Source of the DNA: Bryobacterales bacterium
GTDB taxonomy: Bacteria; Acidobacteriota; Terriglobia; Bryobacterales; Bryobacteraceae
Reading direction: 5' to 3'
NCBI GenBank assembly: GCA_016721425.1
Contig: JADKID010000011.1
Span: forward strand, 445,144 to 509,143
DNA: 64,000 nucleotides
In this document: piece after piece, positions 17,218-26,180 of the stretch
How positions within the stretch are numbered: position 1 is the first letter of the stretch
Layout: each line of letters starts with the position of its first letter
The notes under the pieces: model-generated
Databases searched by the model: none
What the model saw: only the letters and a program-made list of their open reading frames with translations
What the model was told of the DNA's origin: nothing
Program-made: the position numbers and the translations under genes

Positions 17218-18327
17218 TTAGCGGTCGACCTCCCCCAGCACGATGTCGATGGTCCCGATAATGGCCACCAGATCCGCCACCAGCGAACCTTTGGCCATCT
17301 TGTCCAGCGATTGCAGGTTCACAAACGAAGGCGGGCGCACGCGCAGGCGGTAGGGCTGCGTCGTGCCGTCGCTCAGGATGTAGTAACCGAGCTCGCCCTT
17401 GGGCGCCTCCACCGAGACGTAGGCTTCGCCCACGGGCGGCTTGATGATCTTGGGCACCTTCGCCATGATGGGCCCCTCGGGGATGGCCGCCACCGCCTGA
17501 CGGATGATGCGCACGCTCTGGCGCATCTCGGCCATGCGGACCATATACCGGTCGTAGGTGTCGCCGTTCTGCCGGATGGGCACCTCAAAGTCGTACTTCT
17601 CGTAGCCGGAGTACGGCAGCGCCTTGCGGATGTCCCAGGCGCAGCCGGCGGCGCGCAGCATGGGGCCGGTGACACCGTACGCTTTGCAATCGGCCTCATT
17701 CAAAATGCCGACGCCAATCAGGCGCTCGCGCCAGATGCGGTTGCCGGTGAGCAGCTCTTCGTACTCATCCACCTTCGGCAGGAAGAGATCGCAGAACTCC
17801 TCCACTTCCTTTTCAAAGCCGTCGTAGGTCTCGTACTGCAGGCCGCCGATGCGGAAGGCGTGCGTGGTGAGGCGCGCGCCGCAGTACTTCTCAAAAATGT
17901 TCAGCGTGTACTCGCGTTCCCGCATGCAGTAGAAGAGCGGGGTGATGGCGCCGATATCCAGCGCGTGCGTGCCCAGCCACAATAGATGGCTGGCAATTCG
18001 GTTCAGCTCCGTGAGCACCACGCGGATCGCCTGCGCGCGCGGCGTAGCCTCCACGTTGAGGAGTTTCTCCACAGCCAGGCAGTAGCCGAGGCCGTTCGAA
18101 ATGGCCGCCACGTAATCCATGCGGTCCACGTAGGGCGCGAACATCGTGTACGTGCGGTTTTCGCCGATCTTTTCTACACCACGATGGAGGTAGCCGATGA
18201 CACATTCGGTGCCGTTGACTCTCTCGCCGTCGAGCTTGACGATGACGCGCAGCACGCCGTGCGTGGACGGATGCTGCGGGCCCATGTTGAGAACGAGTTC
18301 GGTGGAATCGAGGAATGTTCCGGCCAT
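17218..18327 (-). CDS. nuoD: NADH-quinone oxidoreductase subunit D (49 kDa type)
   Basis: A 369-residue peripheral subunit that, with NuoB and NuoH, forms the quinone-reduction site. The N-terminal NMGPQHPSTHGVLRV segment holds the conserved histidine of the quinone pocket, and GYLHRGVEKIGE, YVDRMDYV and the C-terminal GEVDR ending are all typical. It is related to the large subunit of NiFe hydrogenases but lacks the metal-binding cysteines. It begins 2 bases after nuoC. NuoB, its normal structural partner, is not encoded in this window. Confidence 0.95.
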   Translation of the reverse strand: MAGTFLDSTELVLNMGPQHPSTHGVLRVIVKLDGERVNGTECVIGYLHRGVEKIGENRTYTMFAPYVDRMDYVAAISNGLGYCLAVEKLLNVEATPRAQAIRVVLTELNRIASHLLWLGTHALDIGAITPLFYCMREREYTLNIFEKYCGARLTTHAFRIGGLQYETYDGFEKEVEEFCDLFLPKVDEYEELLTGNRIWRERLIGVGILNEADCKAYGVTGPMLRAAGCAWDIRKALPYSGYEKYDFEVPIRQNGDTYDRYMVRMAEMRQSVRIIRQAVAAIPEGPIMAKVPKIIKPPVGEAYVSVEAPKGELGYYILSDGTTQPYRLRVRPPSFVNLQSLDKMAKGSLVADLVAIIGTIDIVLGEVDR

Positions 18328-18329
18328 GG

Positions 18330-19181
18330 TTATTGTCCGCTCTCAATCCCCAGGTTGGCCTGGACCCAGTTCTGATCCATGTTCAGGATGCTGTTTTCCT
18401 TGCGCAGCGGGAAGGTGGACCAATCGTCGGGCATGAGGATGCGCGTCATGTTGGGATGATCCGCGAATTCGATGCCAAACATATCGTACACTTCACGTTC
18501 CAGCCAATCGGCAGTGGGATAGACGGCCGTGGCGCTGGCGGGCTTCTCGGTTTCGTTGATTTTGAGCTTGATGCGGATGCGCTCGTTGCGGCTGAAGCTG
18601 TAGAGGACGTAGATCACGTCGAAGGGTTGCTCGCGTTGCGGCCAGTGGACCGCGGTGACGTCCACCAGATAGTCGAAGCCGAAGTCGTCCTTGAGCGTGA
18701 GCAGCAGCGGGATCAGCACGCCGGTCTGCGCCACCAGGAAGCTCTGGCCCAGGTAGCTGAGGAACTCCGGAATCGCCGGGCCAAACTCAGCGGCCAGAGC
18801 GGTGGTGAGATCACTCTCCCACGGCGTGGTCACCATCACGGCGGGCGGCTTCGGCGCGGCCGGAGCGGCCGGCTTGGCAGGCGGTGCGGCGGGCTTCGGC
18901 GCGGCAGGGACAGCGGGTGCACCCGCCGGGATCTCGGCGGCCGGCTTGTCGGCCGGAGCGGGAGAAACAGCCTCTACCTTCGGTGGAGCGGCGGCCGGCT
19001 TGTCGGCCGGAGCGGGAGAAACAGCCTCTACCTTCGGTGGAGCGGCGGCCGGCTTGTCGGCCGGAGCGGGAGAAACAGCCTCTACCTTCGGTGGAGCGGC
19101 GGCCGACGGAGCTTGCGGGGCCTCCGGCTTCGGCGCAGACTCCGGCGCGGGCGGGCCTTCCGGCTTGGGATCGTCTGGCAT
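18330..19181 (-). CDS. nuoC: NADH-quinone oxidoreductase subunit C with repetitive Pro/Ala linker
   Basis: A 283-residue protein. Residues from about 118 onward form the normal 30-kDa NuoC domain, ending with the signature block EREVYDMFGIEFADHP near 215 and MPDDWSTFPLRKE near 240. The first 115 residues are an unusual proline-, alanine- and lysine-rich extension containing three exact copies of an 18-residue unit (PPKVEAVSPAPADKPAAA). Such a tail is absent from standard NuoC and probably forms an extended flexible linker. It is the first nuo gene here; no nuoA or nuoB precedes it, the upstream neighbour being a sugar isomerase in the same orientation. Confidence 0.92.
   Translation of the reverse strand: MPDDPKPEGPPAPESAPKPEAPQAPSAAAPPKVEAVSPAPADKPAAAPPKVEAVSPAPADKPAAAPPKVEAVSPAPADKPAAEIPAGAPAVPAAPKPAAPPAKPAAPAAPKPPAVMVTTPWESDLTTALAAEFGPAIPEFLSYLGQSFLVAQTGVLIPLLLTLKDDFGFDYLVDVTAVHWPQREQPFDVIYVLYSFSRNERIRIKLKINETEKPASATAVYPTADWLEREVYDMFGIEFADHPNMTRILMPDDWSTFPLRKENSILNMDQNWVQANLGIESGQ
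18939..19100. repeat. Three exact 54-bp tandem repeats inside nuoC
   Basis: Three head-to-tail copies begin at 18939, 18993 and 19047. I see no differences between the copies, so the array is recent or kept uniform by recombination. Being a multiple of three, it changes only the length of the NuoC linker by 18 residues per unit. Copy number could vary between strains. Confidence 0.92.
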
Positions 19182-19269
19182 GAGTGAATCCTAACTGAAC
19201 ATTCAGGGTTATCACACGCGGAAATTCGGTGTCAAATGTCCGAAGTTTCACTTTCGGGGCGGGCTGCCG

Positions 19270-20169
19270 CTAAACAGCGCCCCGGGCCTTTGCTTCCATG
19301 GCCTTGGCCGCGCGGAGATTCTCGTCCACCAGCTCCCACGCGTTGGGGTAGAAGCAGAGGTCTGCGCACCACCACTCGATGTGCGGGATGGCCAGCAGTC
19401 TCGGCCCCAGGAAGTCCCACGGGATGTGGCCCTCACCCAGAGGCACGTGCGTGCTGGTGTCATCCATGTACAGAGTGCCGTCGGAATCGATCACATGCAC
19501 CGCGCCGATGGAGCCGTGCAGCAGCGTGATGAACTCCGCCACGCCGCCTTCCAGCACCTGCTTCTTGCCATGCTGCCGGGCGCCGGCCACCGCACTCATG
19601 TAAGCGTGCGCGGTGTCGAACAAAATCTGGAACCAGGGGTGCCCCACCCGCTCGTGCAGCTCAAAAACTTCCGCCGGCTTGTTGAAAATGAACCCCGGTT
19701 CAAATTCCCAGGCCATCAGGACTCCGGCGTGGCGGGCCTCGTCGGCGCACTCGCGCCAGACATCGGCCAGGCGGTAAAAAGCGGTGTGATAGTCGCTATC
19801 CGAAATCGACCCAGGCGCCGTGCCGGTGTCAAAGCGGATCATCGGGCTGCCGACCGCGGCGCAGAGCTCCAACAATTGCTTGAAGTGATCGACGTAGGCC
19901 CGATGGTTGTCGGCGATGATCGGGCTGATGGCGCCGAGGTCCGCCGAATAGCCCGAAATGCCGAGCCCCAGGTCACCCAGAAACCGCTTCAACTCCGCCC
20001 GCGAGGCCGGCGAGGCGTACGTTTCCGGCGTCACATGGGGTGGGAAGCCGCTCAGCTCAATGCCATCGTAACCAGCCTTGGAGAGCCGCCGGGCTATCTC
20101 TTCCAGAGACTTCGGCTCGGCCGCATACGGTCCGAATGCGAACGACCACGCACCCATCGAGATCTTCAT
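19270..20169 (-). CDS. Sugar phosphate isomerase/epimerase (AP endonuclease 2 fold)
   Basis: A 299-residue TIM-barrel protein of the xylose-isomerase-like/AP-endonuclease-2 superfamily. The N-terminal MGAWSFAFG followed by LSKAGYDGIELSGFPPH is typical, and later Glu, His and Asp residues (FEPGFIFNKP, ILFDTAHAYM, HVIDSDGTLYM) are suitable metal ligands. Family members isomerise or epimerise sugars or inositols. The ATG at 20169 is preceded by a strong AAGGAAG site. It is upstream of nuoC by 88 bases on the same strand, but there is no functional reason to link them. Confidence 0.82.
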   Translation of the reverse strand: MKISMGAWSFAFGPYAAEPKSLEEIARRLSKAGYDGIELSGFPPHVTPETYASPASRAELKRFLGDLGLGISGYSADLGAISPIIADNHRAYVDHFKQLLELCAAVGSPMIRFDTGTAPGSISDSDYHTAFYRLADVWRECADEARHAGVLMAWEFEPGFIFNKPAEVFELHERVGHPWFQILFDTAHAYMSAVAGARQHGKKQVLEGGVAEFITLLHGSIGAVHVIDSDGTLYMDDTSTHVPLGEGHIPWDFLGPRLLAIPHIEWWCADLCFYPNAWELVDENLRAAKAMEAKARGAV

Positions 20170-20258
20170 CGCACTTCCTTCTTCCAGCCCCTTATTCTCT
20201 CTCAAAACGCGCGGCGTGGGGCGGCGCGGTCCCGGTTGCCATCCTCACGCGGCGGCGA

Positions 20259-20288
20259 TTCGACAATACCGCCCAGCGCCTCTACAAT
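20259..20288 (+). promoter_or_regulatory. Candidate promoter of the globin gene, near-leaderless
   Basis: TTCGAC at 20259-20264 and TACAAT at 20283-20288 are separated by 18 bases. Transcription would begin within about two bases of the ATG at 20297, again implying an mRNA with almost no leader. Confidence 0.45.
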
Positions 20289-20296
20289 AGGCCCTG

Positions 20297-20710
20297 ATGC
20301 CCCTCGATCCGGAAGTACTCAATGAGGTTGAGCGCAGTCTGGACCGCTGCGGAGCGAATCCAGCGTTTCTCGACCGGTTCTATGAGGTCTTTCTCGCCTC
20401 GTCGCCCAAGGTCCTGGCGATGTTCGAGCACACCAATTTCTACCGGCAGAAACGCGCCCTGCAGGCGTCACTGCACGGCATGCTCCTTCACGCCCGCGGC
20501 GCTGGGCCTGAGCCCGATCCGTATCTATTGGAGGTCGCCAAGCGCCACAGCCGCGGCCAACTCAGCATCGGGGCCGAGCTCTACGACCTCTGGCTGGACA
20601 GCCTGCTGGTTACTGTGAAAGAGTTCGATCCGCAGTGCACGCCGGAAATCCTGGCCGCCTGGGAGCAGGCCATGACCCAGGGCATCCAGTTCTTCCTCAC
20701 GCACTACTAA
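20297..20710 (+). CDS. Single-domain bacterial globin
   Basis: A 137-residue protein with the all-helical pattern of bacterial globins. The F-helix segment EVAKRHSRGQLSIGAELYDLW contains the likely proximal haem-binding histidine near residue 82, and the preceding FYEVFLASSPKVLAMFEHTNF segment matches the B-to-E-helix region. The length fits a single-domain globin without an attached flavodoxin reductase or signalling domain. Roles for relatives range from NO or O2 binding to sensing. Next to a nitrate-respiring gene set, NO handling is possible but not shown. It converges with rsmG, overlapping it by 4 bases. Confidence 0.7.
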   Translation: MPLDPEVLNEVERSLDRCGANPAFLDRFYEVFLASSPKVLAMFEHTNFYRQKRALQASLHGMLLHARGAGPEPDPYLLEVAKRHSRGQLSIGAELYDLWLDSLLVTVKEFDPQCTPEILAAWEQAMTQGIQFFLTHY

Positions 20711-21341
20711 CGCGTCATCTCGATGATGGTGCGCGTGCCCAGGCCGTCCGGCAGTTCATAGCGCTCCACCACGCGGACCCGCACCTGACGCTTGCGGGCG
20801 TCCTGCGCCGCCTCGGCGATCTCCAGCTCCGCGTCGGGTCCCTTGTAAAGCAGCACGCGCGCCCCGGCCCGGATGGCGGGCGCAAACAACCCCAGCGCGC
20901 GGATCACCGGCGCCACGGCGCGGGCCGTGATCAGGTCCACGGGTTGTTCCTTGAGGAAATCCTCGGCCCGGCGCGCGTTCACGCTGACGTTCGGCAACGC
21001 CAGCGTCTGCACGGCGGCCTCCACAAAGTGCGCCTTCTTCTGCGTGGATTCCGAAAGCGTAAACCGGACCTCGGGCAAAACGACGGAGAGCGGAATGCCC
21101 GGCAGGCCCGCGCCAGTGCCGGCGTCGAGCACATGCTTCGCCTTTAGAAACAGGCGCCACGGCGCTACCGAATCCAGAATGTGCTTGATGGCGGCCTCCG
21201 CGGATTGGTGATGCGCGTGAGGTTGAAGTGCGTGTTGGCCTCGACGATCAGCGCCAGATGGCGGGCTGCCTTGTCGATCAATTCGGCGCGCCAGGGCAGA
21301 TCTTCGGGCAGGACGCGGGTTAATTCCTCTGCAAAATTCAC
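20707..21341 (-). pseudogene. rsmG: 16S rRNA (guanine527-N7)-methyltransferase RsmG, broken by a frameshift
   Basis: The coding region matches RsmG/GidB, which methylates G527 of 16S rRNA using S-adenosylmethionine; loss gives low-level streptomycin resistance. The N-terminal part (NFAEELTRVLPEDLPW, later NTHFNLTRITNPR) reads from a GTG at 21341. The rest (EAAIKHILDSVAPW, the SAM motif LDAGTGAGLPGIPL, then SESTQKKAHF) lies in another frame. The junction is at about 21199-21205: one base seems missing from CCGCG-GAGGCC, and restoring it gives a normal protein of about 211 residues. Because the rest is well preserved, a sequencing error or very recent mutation is more likely than old decay. Confidence 0.85.
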
Positions 21342-21406
21342 AATTCATGATCGCACCGATTCCGCAGGCTGCGAATCCGCACAGCTCCCGGCGCCATCCA
21401 ACAGAT

Positions 21407-22717
21407 ATGGCCACGGAAGCTGGGTTACTACCGCACGTCGTGATTGTGGGCGGAGGCTTTGGCGGCCTGGGCGCGGCCCGCGCGCTGCGCCGCCTGAATG
21501 TCCGCATCACGTTGATTGATAAGACAAATCACCACCTCTTTCAGCCCCTGCTCTATCAGGTAGCCACGGCCATGCTCATGCCCGGCCAGATCGCCGCGCC
21601 CATCCGGCAGGTGCTCAGCAGCCACCGGCGCGCCAACGTGTTGCTGGGCGAAGTGGAAGGGATCGACTCCGAAAACCGCGAGGTGATCGTGAAAACGCCG
21701 GAGCACGGGGCCATCCGTGTGGGCTACGACTTCCTGGTGATCGCCACCGGCGTGCAGCACAGCTACTTCGGCCACGACGAATTCGAGCGCAACGCGCCGG
21801 GCATGAAGACCATGGCCGACGCCACCAAGGTCCGCAACAAAGTCCTCCACGCCTTTGAGGCCGCTGAGGGCGAGCCCGACCGCGCCGCGCGCGAGGCCAT
21901 GCTGACCTTCGTGCTCGTCGGCGGCGGCCCCACCGGCGTGGAGATGGCCGGCGCCATCGCCGAGCTGGCGCGTCTCACGATGAAGGAAGATTTCCGCCGC
22001 ATCGATCCTCAACAGACGCGCATTCTGCTGGTGGAGGCGGGGCCACGCGTCCTGGGCGGCTTCCATCCCGATCTCTCCACCAAGGTCGCCCAGCGGCTCA
22101 CCTCAATGGGCGTGGAGGTGCTCACCGGCCACGCCGTCGAGCAGATCGACGACGAAGGCGTCACCGTCGGCGGCGAGCGCATCGCGGCCCGCACCGTCAT
22201 CTGGACCGCCGGTGTCACGCCCTCGCCCGTGGCCCGTTGGCTGAACGCGCCGGCAGATCGCGCCGGCCGTGTCCGCGTCCGCTATGACCTCAGCGTGCCC
22301 GGCGCGCCGGAGATCTTCGTGATCGGCGACGTGGCCGCCTACGAGCAGGATGGCCGCCCGCTGCCCGGCGTGGCCCAGGTAGCCATGCAGATGGGCGCGC
22401 ACGTGGCGCGCACTCTGGCCGCGCGCCTCCACAACGATGCCCCCCCGCCGCCGTTCCATTACGTGGACAAAGGCAGCATGGCCGTGGTGGGCCGCAACTA
22501 CGCGGTGTTCCAGCGCGGCGACATCCGCCTCGAGGGCTACTTCGCCTTCGTCATGTGGTCGCTGATCCACGTGCTCTTCCTGGCCCTGCCGAACCTGCGC
22601 GTGAGCGTGTTCCTGCAATGGGTGTGGTCGTATTTCTCCGGCCAGCGCGGATCGCGGCTGATTGTGGAAACGCCGGCCGCGGCGGCCGAAGAACCTGTAG
22701 AGGTGATACGTTCATAG
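21407..22717 (+). CDS. NADH dehydrogenase type II-like FAD oxidoreductase
   Basis: A 436-residue flavoprotein resembling NDH-2, which passes electrons from NADH to quinone without pumping protons. Two dinucleotide-binding motifs are present: VVIVGGGFGGLGAARAL at residues 11-27 for FAD and LVGGGPTGVEMAGAIAEL near 185 for NAD(H). The FVIGDVAAY motif near 305 and the VAQVAMQMG quinone-side helix follow. A hydrophobic C-terminal region (YFAFVMWSLIHVLFLALPNLR) provides membrane attachment typical of NDH-2. The start at 21407 was chosen over an ATG at 21347 because homology begins there. It offers a non-pumping alternative to complex I. Confidence 0.88.
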   Translation: MATEAGLLPHVVIVGGGFGGLGAARALRRLNVRITLIDKTNHHLFQPLLYQVATAMLMPGQIAAPIRQVLSSHRRANVLLGEVEGIDSENREVIVKTPEHGAIRVGYDFLVIATGVQHSYFGHDEFERNAPGMKTMADATKVRNKVLHAFEAAEGEPDRAAREAMLTFVLVGGGPTGVEMAGAIAELARLTMKEDFRRIDPQQTRILLVEAGPRVLGGFHPDLSTKVAQRLTSMGVEVLTGHAVEQIDDEGVTVGGERIAARTVIWTAGVTPSPVARWLNAPADRAGRVRVRYDLSVPGAPEIFVIGDVAAYEQDGRPLPGVAQVAMQMGAHVARTLAARLHNDAPPPPFHYVDKGSMAVVGRNYAVFQRGDIRLEGYFAFVMWSLIHVLFLALPNLRVSVFLQWVWSYFSGQRGSRLIVETPAAAAEEPVEVIRS

Positions 22718-22745
22718 GTCAGACAGCCCCGTGCTGCCCACCCCT

Positions 22746-24029
22746 ATGAACGTCCGCCTCTCCTCCTACGGCTCCGCCTCCACCCAGCCCTCGCCCGTCA
22801 ACCGCATGATGGCCGCCTTCGCGCACGACTTCCGCGACGGCTTCGATATCAATCTCGGCGTGGGATACGTCAACGAGAAGACCATCCCGGTCCCGCTGAT
22901 GACGGAGGCGCTGCGGGCTGTCTCCGCTGATCCCGCCACCTACCGGCAGGCATTCAACTACGGCGGCCCCACCGGCTCGCCTAACCTCATCCGCTCCATC
23001 CGCCAGTTCCTCGTAAACCAGCGCATCGGCGGTCTGGATGCCGCCGCGCTCGAAAACAAGCGGCTGGTCATCGGCCCCTGCGGCGCCACCTCCGTCCTCG
23101 ACGCCCTGACCGAGATCCTGCCGCGCGGCATCGTCGTCACCTCGGACCCCAACTACTACATCTACGCCGACACGCTGGAGCGCAAGGGCTTCCGCATTCT
23201 CGCCATTCCCGAAGACGCGGAAGGCATCGATCTCGACATCTTGGAACGCGAGCTCCACGCCCTCGGCGACGCCGTCAACGACATCTCGTTCTTCTACACG
23301 GTGACCGTCAACAACCCGTCCTGCACCATCCTCTCCAACGCCCGCCGCCTCGCCCTGCTCGATGTCGCCACGCGCCTCTCGCGCCAGCAGAACCGCCAGA
23401 TCCCCATCTTTTACGACCTCGCCTACGAACTCCTGCTCCACGATCCGGCCGCGCCGCCCTTCGTCTCGGCACTGCCCGCCGATCCGCTCGGCATCGCCTA
23501 TGAGATCGGCACCCTTTCCAAAGTGCTCGCCCCCGGATTGCGCATCGGCTATCTGCTCGGCCCCGATGGCCCGTTCCTCAACGCCATGGTGCAAAAGACC
23601 AGCGACACCGGCTTCAGCGCGCCGCTCTTCGTGCAGGAGATGGCGTCCTGGCTGTTGGATCACCACGTCGCCGCGCAACTCCAGGCCGTCAACGCTGGCT
23701 ACCGCGCAAAGGCAGTTGCCGTCTCCGCCGCCATCCAGGAACACCTCGGCGCGCATCTCGCGGACTGCATCGGCGGCGCCGCCGGATTCTACTTCTACCT
23801 CACGTTTCGCGAAACCCGCACGGAGCCCGGCTCGCCGTTCTTTGATCGCCTCGCCCATCCGGCCGACCCCGCTCAGCCCAAGGTGATCTACATCCCCGGC
23901 CAATACTGCGTCCACCCGCGCGGCCGCCTCGCCGAAACCGGCCTCCGCCAACTGCGCCTCTCCTACGGCTTCGAGGACGCCCCACGCATCGTCCACGCCC
24001 TCGCCCTCATGCGCGCGGCTATTCGATAA
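22746..24029 (+). CDS. PLP-dependent aminotransferase, class I/II
   Basis: A 427-residue fold-type I pyridoxal-phosphate enzyme. The YDLAYELLLHD segment near residue 225 contains the Asp that contacts the PLP ring nitrogen, and GTLSKVLAPGLRIGYLLG near 255 contains the Schiff-base lysine in the usual SK-RIGY context. The C-terminal half carries the substrate-carboxylate arginine region (GLRQLRLSYGF). It resembles MocR-type or alpha-aminoadipate/aromatic aminotransferases but has no DNA-binding domain. The amino donor and acceptor are unknown. It follows the NDH-2 gene by 28 bases and overlaps the next, convergent gene by 11 bases at their 3' ends. Confidence 0.85.
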   Translation: MNVRLSSYGSASTQPSPVNRMMAAFAHDFRDGFDINLGVGYVNEKTIPVPLMTEALRAVSADPATYRQAFNYGGPTGSPNLIRSIRQFLVNQRIGGLDAAALENKRLVIGPCGATSVLDALTEILPRGIVVTSDPNYYIYADTLERKGFRILAIPEDAEGIDLDILERELHALGDAVNDISFFYTVTVNNPSCTILSNARRLALLDVATRLSRQQNRQIPIFYDLAYELLLHDPAAPPFVSALPADPLGIAYEIGTLSKVLAPGLRIGYLLGPDGPFLNAMVQKTSDTGFSAPLFVQEMASWLLDHHVAAQLQAVNAGYRAKAVAVSAAIQEHLGAHLADCIGGAAGFYFYLTFRETRTEPGSPFFDRLAHPADPAQPKVIYIPGQYCVHPRGRLAETGLRQLRLSYGFEDAPRIVHALALMRAAIR

Positions 24030-26133
24030 TCAGCGCCACCGAGCCGCGCGCCGGGATCGTCACCTCCACCTGCGCCTGAAACTGCCGGTCCAGCGTGTAG
24101 CGCCGCGGGGCCGCACCGTCCACGCGGATCATCGCCTGCGTGGTGAGCCCGGTGTAGTACAGCGGCAGCGTGATGGTCCGCCGGATCGGCTCGTCCAGCG
24201 GATTGAAAAGCGCCGCGTAGCCCTTCTCCCGCAACGCCGGATTGATGTGCAGCAGCCCGTCCCAATCCCGCGCGTCGGGCCGCCGCAGGTGGATCACGTC
24301 GGAATCGAGAATCGCGCGGTGCGCCTTGTAGAGCTCTACCCACCGCTTCACCACCGCCTTGGTCTCCGGCGCGTCAAAGAGCCGCGGCCCGCGGTAGGCC
24401 GCCTGCACCCCGCTGGTGAAGTTCTGCGTCAGGTGCTGGCTATACCCCTCCAGATGATCCTTCAGCGGCTCCAGCGTGGCCTCTGCGCCCCCGCCGTGAT
24501 ACTGCGTGAGCGGCACAAACATCCAGCCCATCGAGGGCGATTTGTCCCACGTGCCGTCGTAGATGTTCTGCCGCGCCAGCAGAAACTGGCGGTCGCGCGG
24601 CAGGCTCCAGTTGGTCTCGCGGTAGCCCATGCCGGTCTTGTTGGAGCCGTTCAGGAAATACCAGTCGGGCACGTTCAGGTAAATTCCGCGGCCGGCCGAC
24701 CACTGGTAGTAATCGCGGATCAGCTCCCACTGGCGCCACTGCGAATCCTGCAAGCCCTCATGGCCGGGATGCTGCGTGGAGGCGCAGACGTCGCCGGGGT
24801 ACGATCCATCGTGCTCCAGCACCGTCATGCCCGTCGCCTCGTACAACTGCCGCAGCTTGCGGAAGTACTCCAGCCCCCAGGCGCTGGCCAGGCACGGAGA
24901 CTCCCCGAAGATCGCCCCGCCGGGCTTACCCGTGGCCGGGTTGATGGCGTCGTGCTCCGGGCTGATCTTGCGGCTGGCCAGCAGCGAGTAGCCGCCCAGT
25001 TCGATCCCCTTGGCGCGGCCGTACTGCACCAGTTGCCGCAACTGATCCAAATAGGCCGGATCCTCGTTCTCCGCCTGGAATCCGCTGCCAAAGCTGAGGA
25101 TCACCATCTCGAAGCCGGTCTCGGCGGCCTGATCGATGGCGAGCTTGACGCTGGCCGCATCGGACTGCCGCACGTGCATGAAGATCGGATTCTCCGTGGA
25201 CCACGGCGCCAGCACACGGTACATGCGGCGCTTCGCCAGCCCGTTCCGCTCGCGGTCCGAGGAATCGAAGGCGAGTTCAAACGTCCGGAAGCTCGTGAAC
25301 TTCGCGCCGGGCGCGATCGCAACATTAGGACCGATCGGCGGGCGCGATTCCAGTTGCACCGGCGACATGCGCTCATAGCTGACCTGCGTCTCGTACTGCG
25401 CATCGGCCACAAAGTAAGTGGTGCGGTTCGCCGTGCGCGGATCCATGCCGTGAAACGCGTAGTCGCTCTCCACATGCAGATAATTCGGCGGCTGCGACGC
25501 GGCGTCTACCGCGGAGTCCTGCTCCACCAGCGCCAGAATCTCGCTGACAAACCGCGTGAGCCGAATCGGCGTTCCGGCCTCGTTCCTCAGCACAAACCAC
25601 TTGGCCAGCAGCGGAATGCCGTCGTACATCTCGTAGTGGATGTCCAGCCGCAGGCCCGGCGCCGCGTAGTGAAAGACAATCCCCGCCCCGGCCGGCGGCC
25701 ACTGCGTCTGCGCGGCGTAGCGCGTGGGCTTCCACGGGAAGCGCGCCTCCACCGGCGCCCGCTCGTAGCCGCTACAGTGGATGGCCTTTGGATTCGCCTG
25801 GAGCGCCGGCAGCCACTGCGGTCGCAGATACGCGTAATCCGGTTGCCCGGTGAGGCCGCCCACGGGTGTCTCCACTCCATCCAGCGTCAACACCGCCTCC
25901 GGCTTCACGCCGCGGATTAGCGACGCGCCGCTGCTCAGGTTGTCGTAAGCGATGGTGGCGCAATCGGGCCGCACGCTCCACCGGCGCGAAATCAGGCCAT
26001 TGGTCAGCGTGACGCTGCGCCCGTCGGCGGCGGGCGTGACGCCGGCCCGCGTGGGCACACTCTGCACCAGCCAATCAGGTTGCGGGGCAGCCGACAGGCC
26101 GGCGGTCAGGACGAACAAGAGGATCCGGCTCAT
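24019..26133 (-). CDS. Secreted glycoside hydrolase, clan GH-D (alpha-galactosidase-like)
   Basis: A 704-residue exported protein (signal peptide SRILLFVLTAGLSAA). An N-terminal beta-sandwich of about 300 residues is followed by a TIM-barrel region with FEMVILSFGSGFQAEN near residue 349 and VLEHDGSYPGDVCAS near 460. That second motif is what one sees around the catalytic aspartate in GH36/GH27-like melibiase-fold enzymes. A C-terminal beta domain (LPLYYTGL...) closes the protein. The likely role is removing galactose-type or related sugars from plant or microbial polysaccharides, but the linkage is unknown and the exact GH family is not certain. Confidence 0.6.
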   Translation of the reverse strand: MSRILLFVLTAGLSAAPQPDWLVQSVPTRAGVTPAADGRSVTLTNGLISRRWSVRPDCATIAYDNLSSGASLIRGVKPEAVLTLDGVETPVGGLTGQPDYAYLRPQWLPALQANPKAIHCSGYERAPVEARFPWKPTRYAAQTQWPPAGAGIVFHYAAPGLRLDIHYEMYDGIPLLAKWFVLRNEAGTPIRLTRFVSEILALVEQDSAVDAASQPPNYLHVESDYAFHGMDPRTANRTTYFVADAQYETQVSYERMSPVQLESRPPIGPNVAIAPGAKFTSFRTFELAFDSSDRERNGLAKRRMYRVLAPWSTENPIFMHVRQSDAASVKLAIDQAAETGFEMVILSFGSGFQAENEDPAYLDQLRQLVQYGRAKGIELGGYSLLASRKISPEHDAINPATGKPGGAIFGESPCLASAWGLEYFRKLRQLYEATGMTVLEHDGSYPGDVCASTQHPGHEGLQDSQWRQWELIRDYYQWSAGRGIYLNVPDWYFLNGSNKTGMGYRETNWSLPRDRQFLLARQNIYDGTWDKSPSMGWMFVPLTQYHGGGAEATLEPLKDHLEGYSQHLTQNFTSGVQAAYRGPRLFDAPETKAVVKRWVELYKAHRAILDSDVIHLRRPDARDWDGLLHINPALREKGYAALFNPLDEPIRRTITLPLYYTGLTTQAMIRVDGAAPRRYTLDRQFQAQVEVTIPARGSVALIIE

Positions 26134-26180
26134 AGGGCGCTCGCAGGGCAGTTTAGCAACATTCCTGATATAACTTGGGC

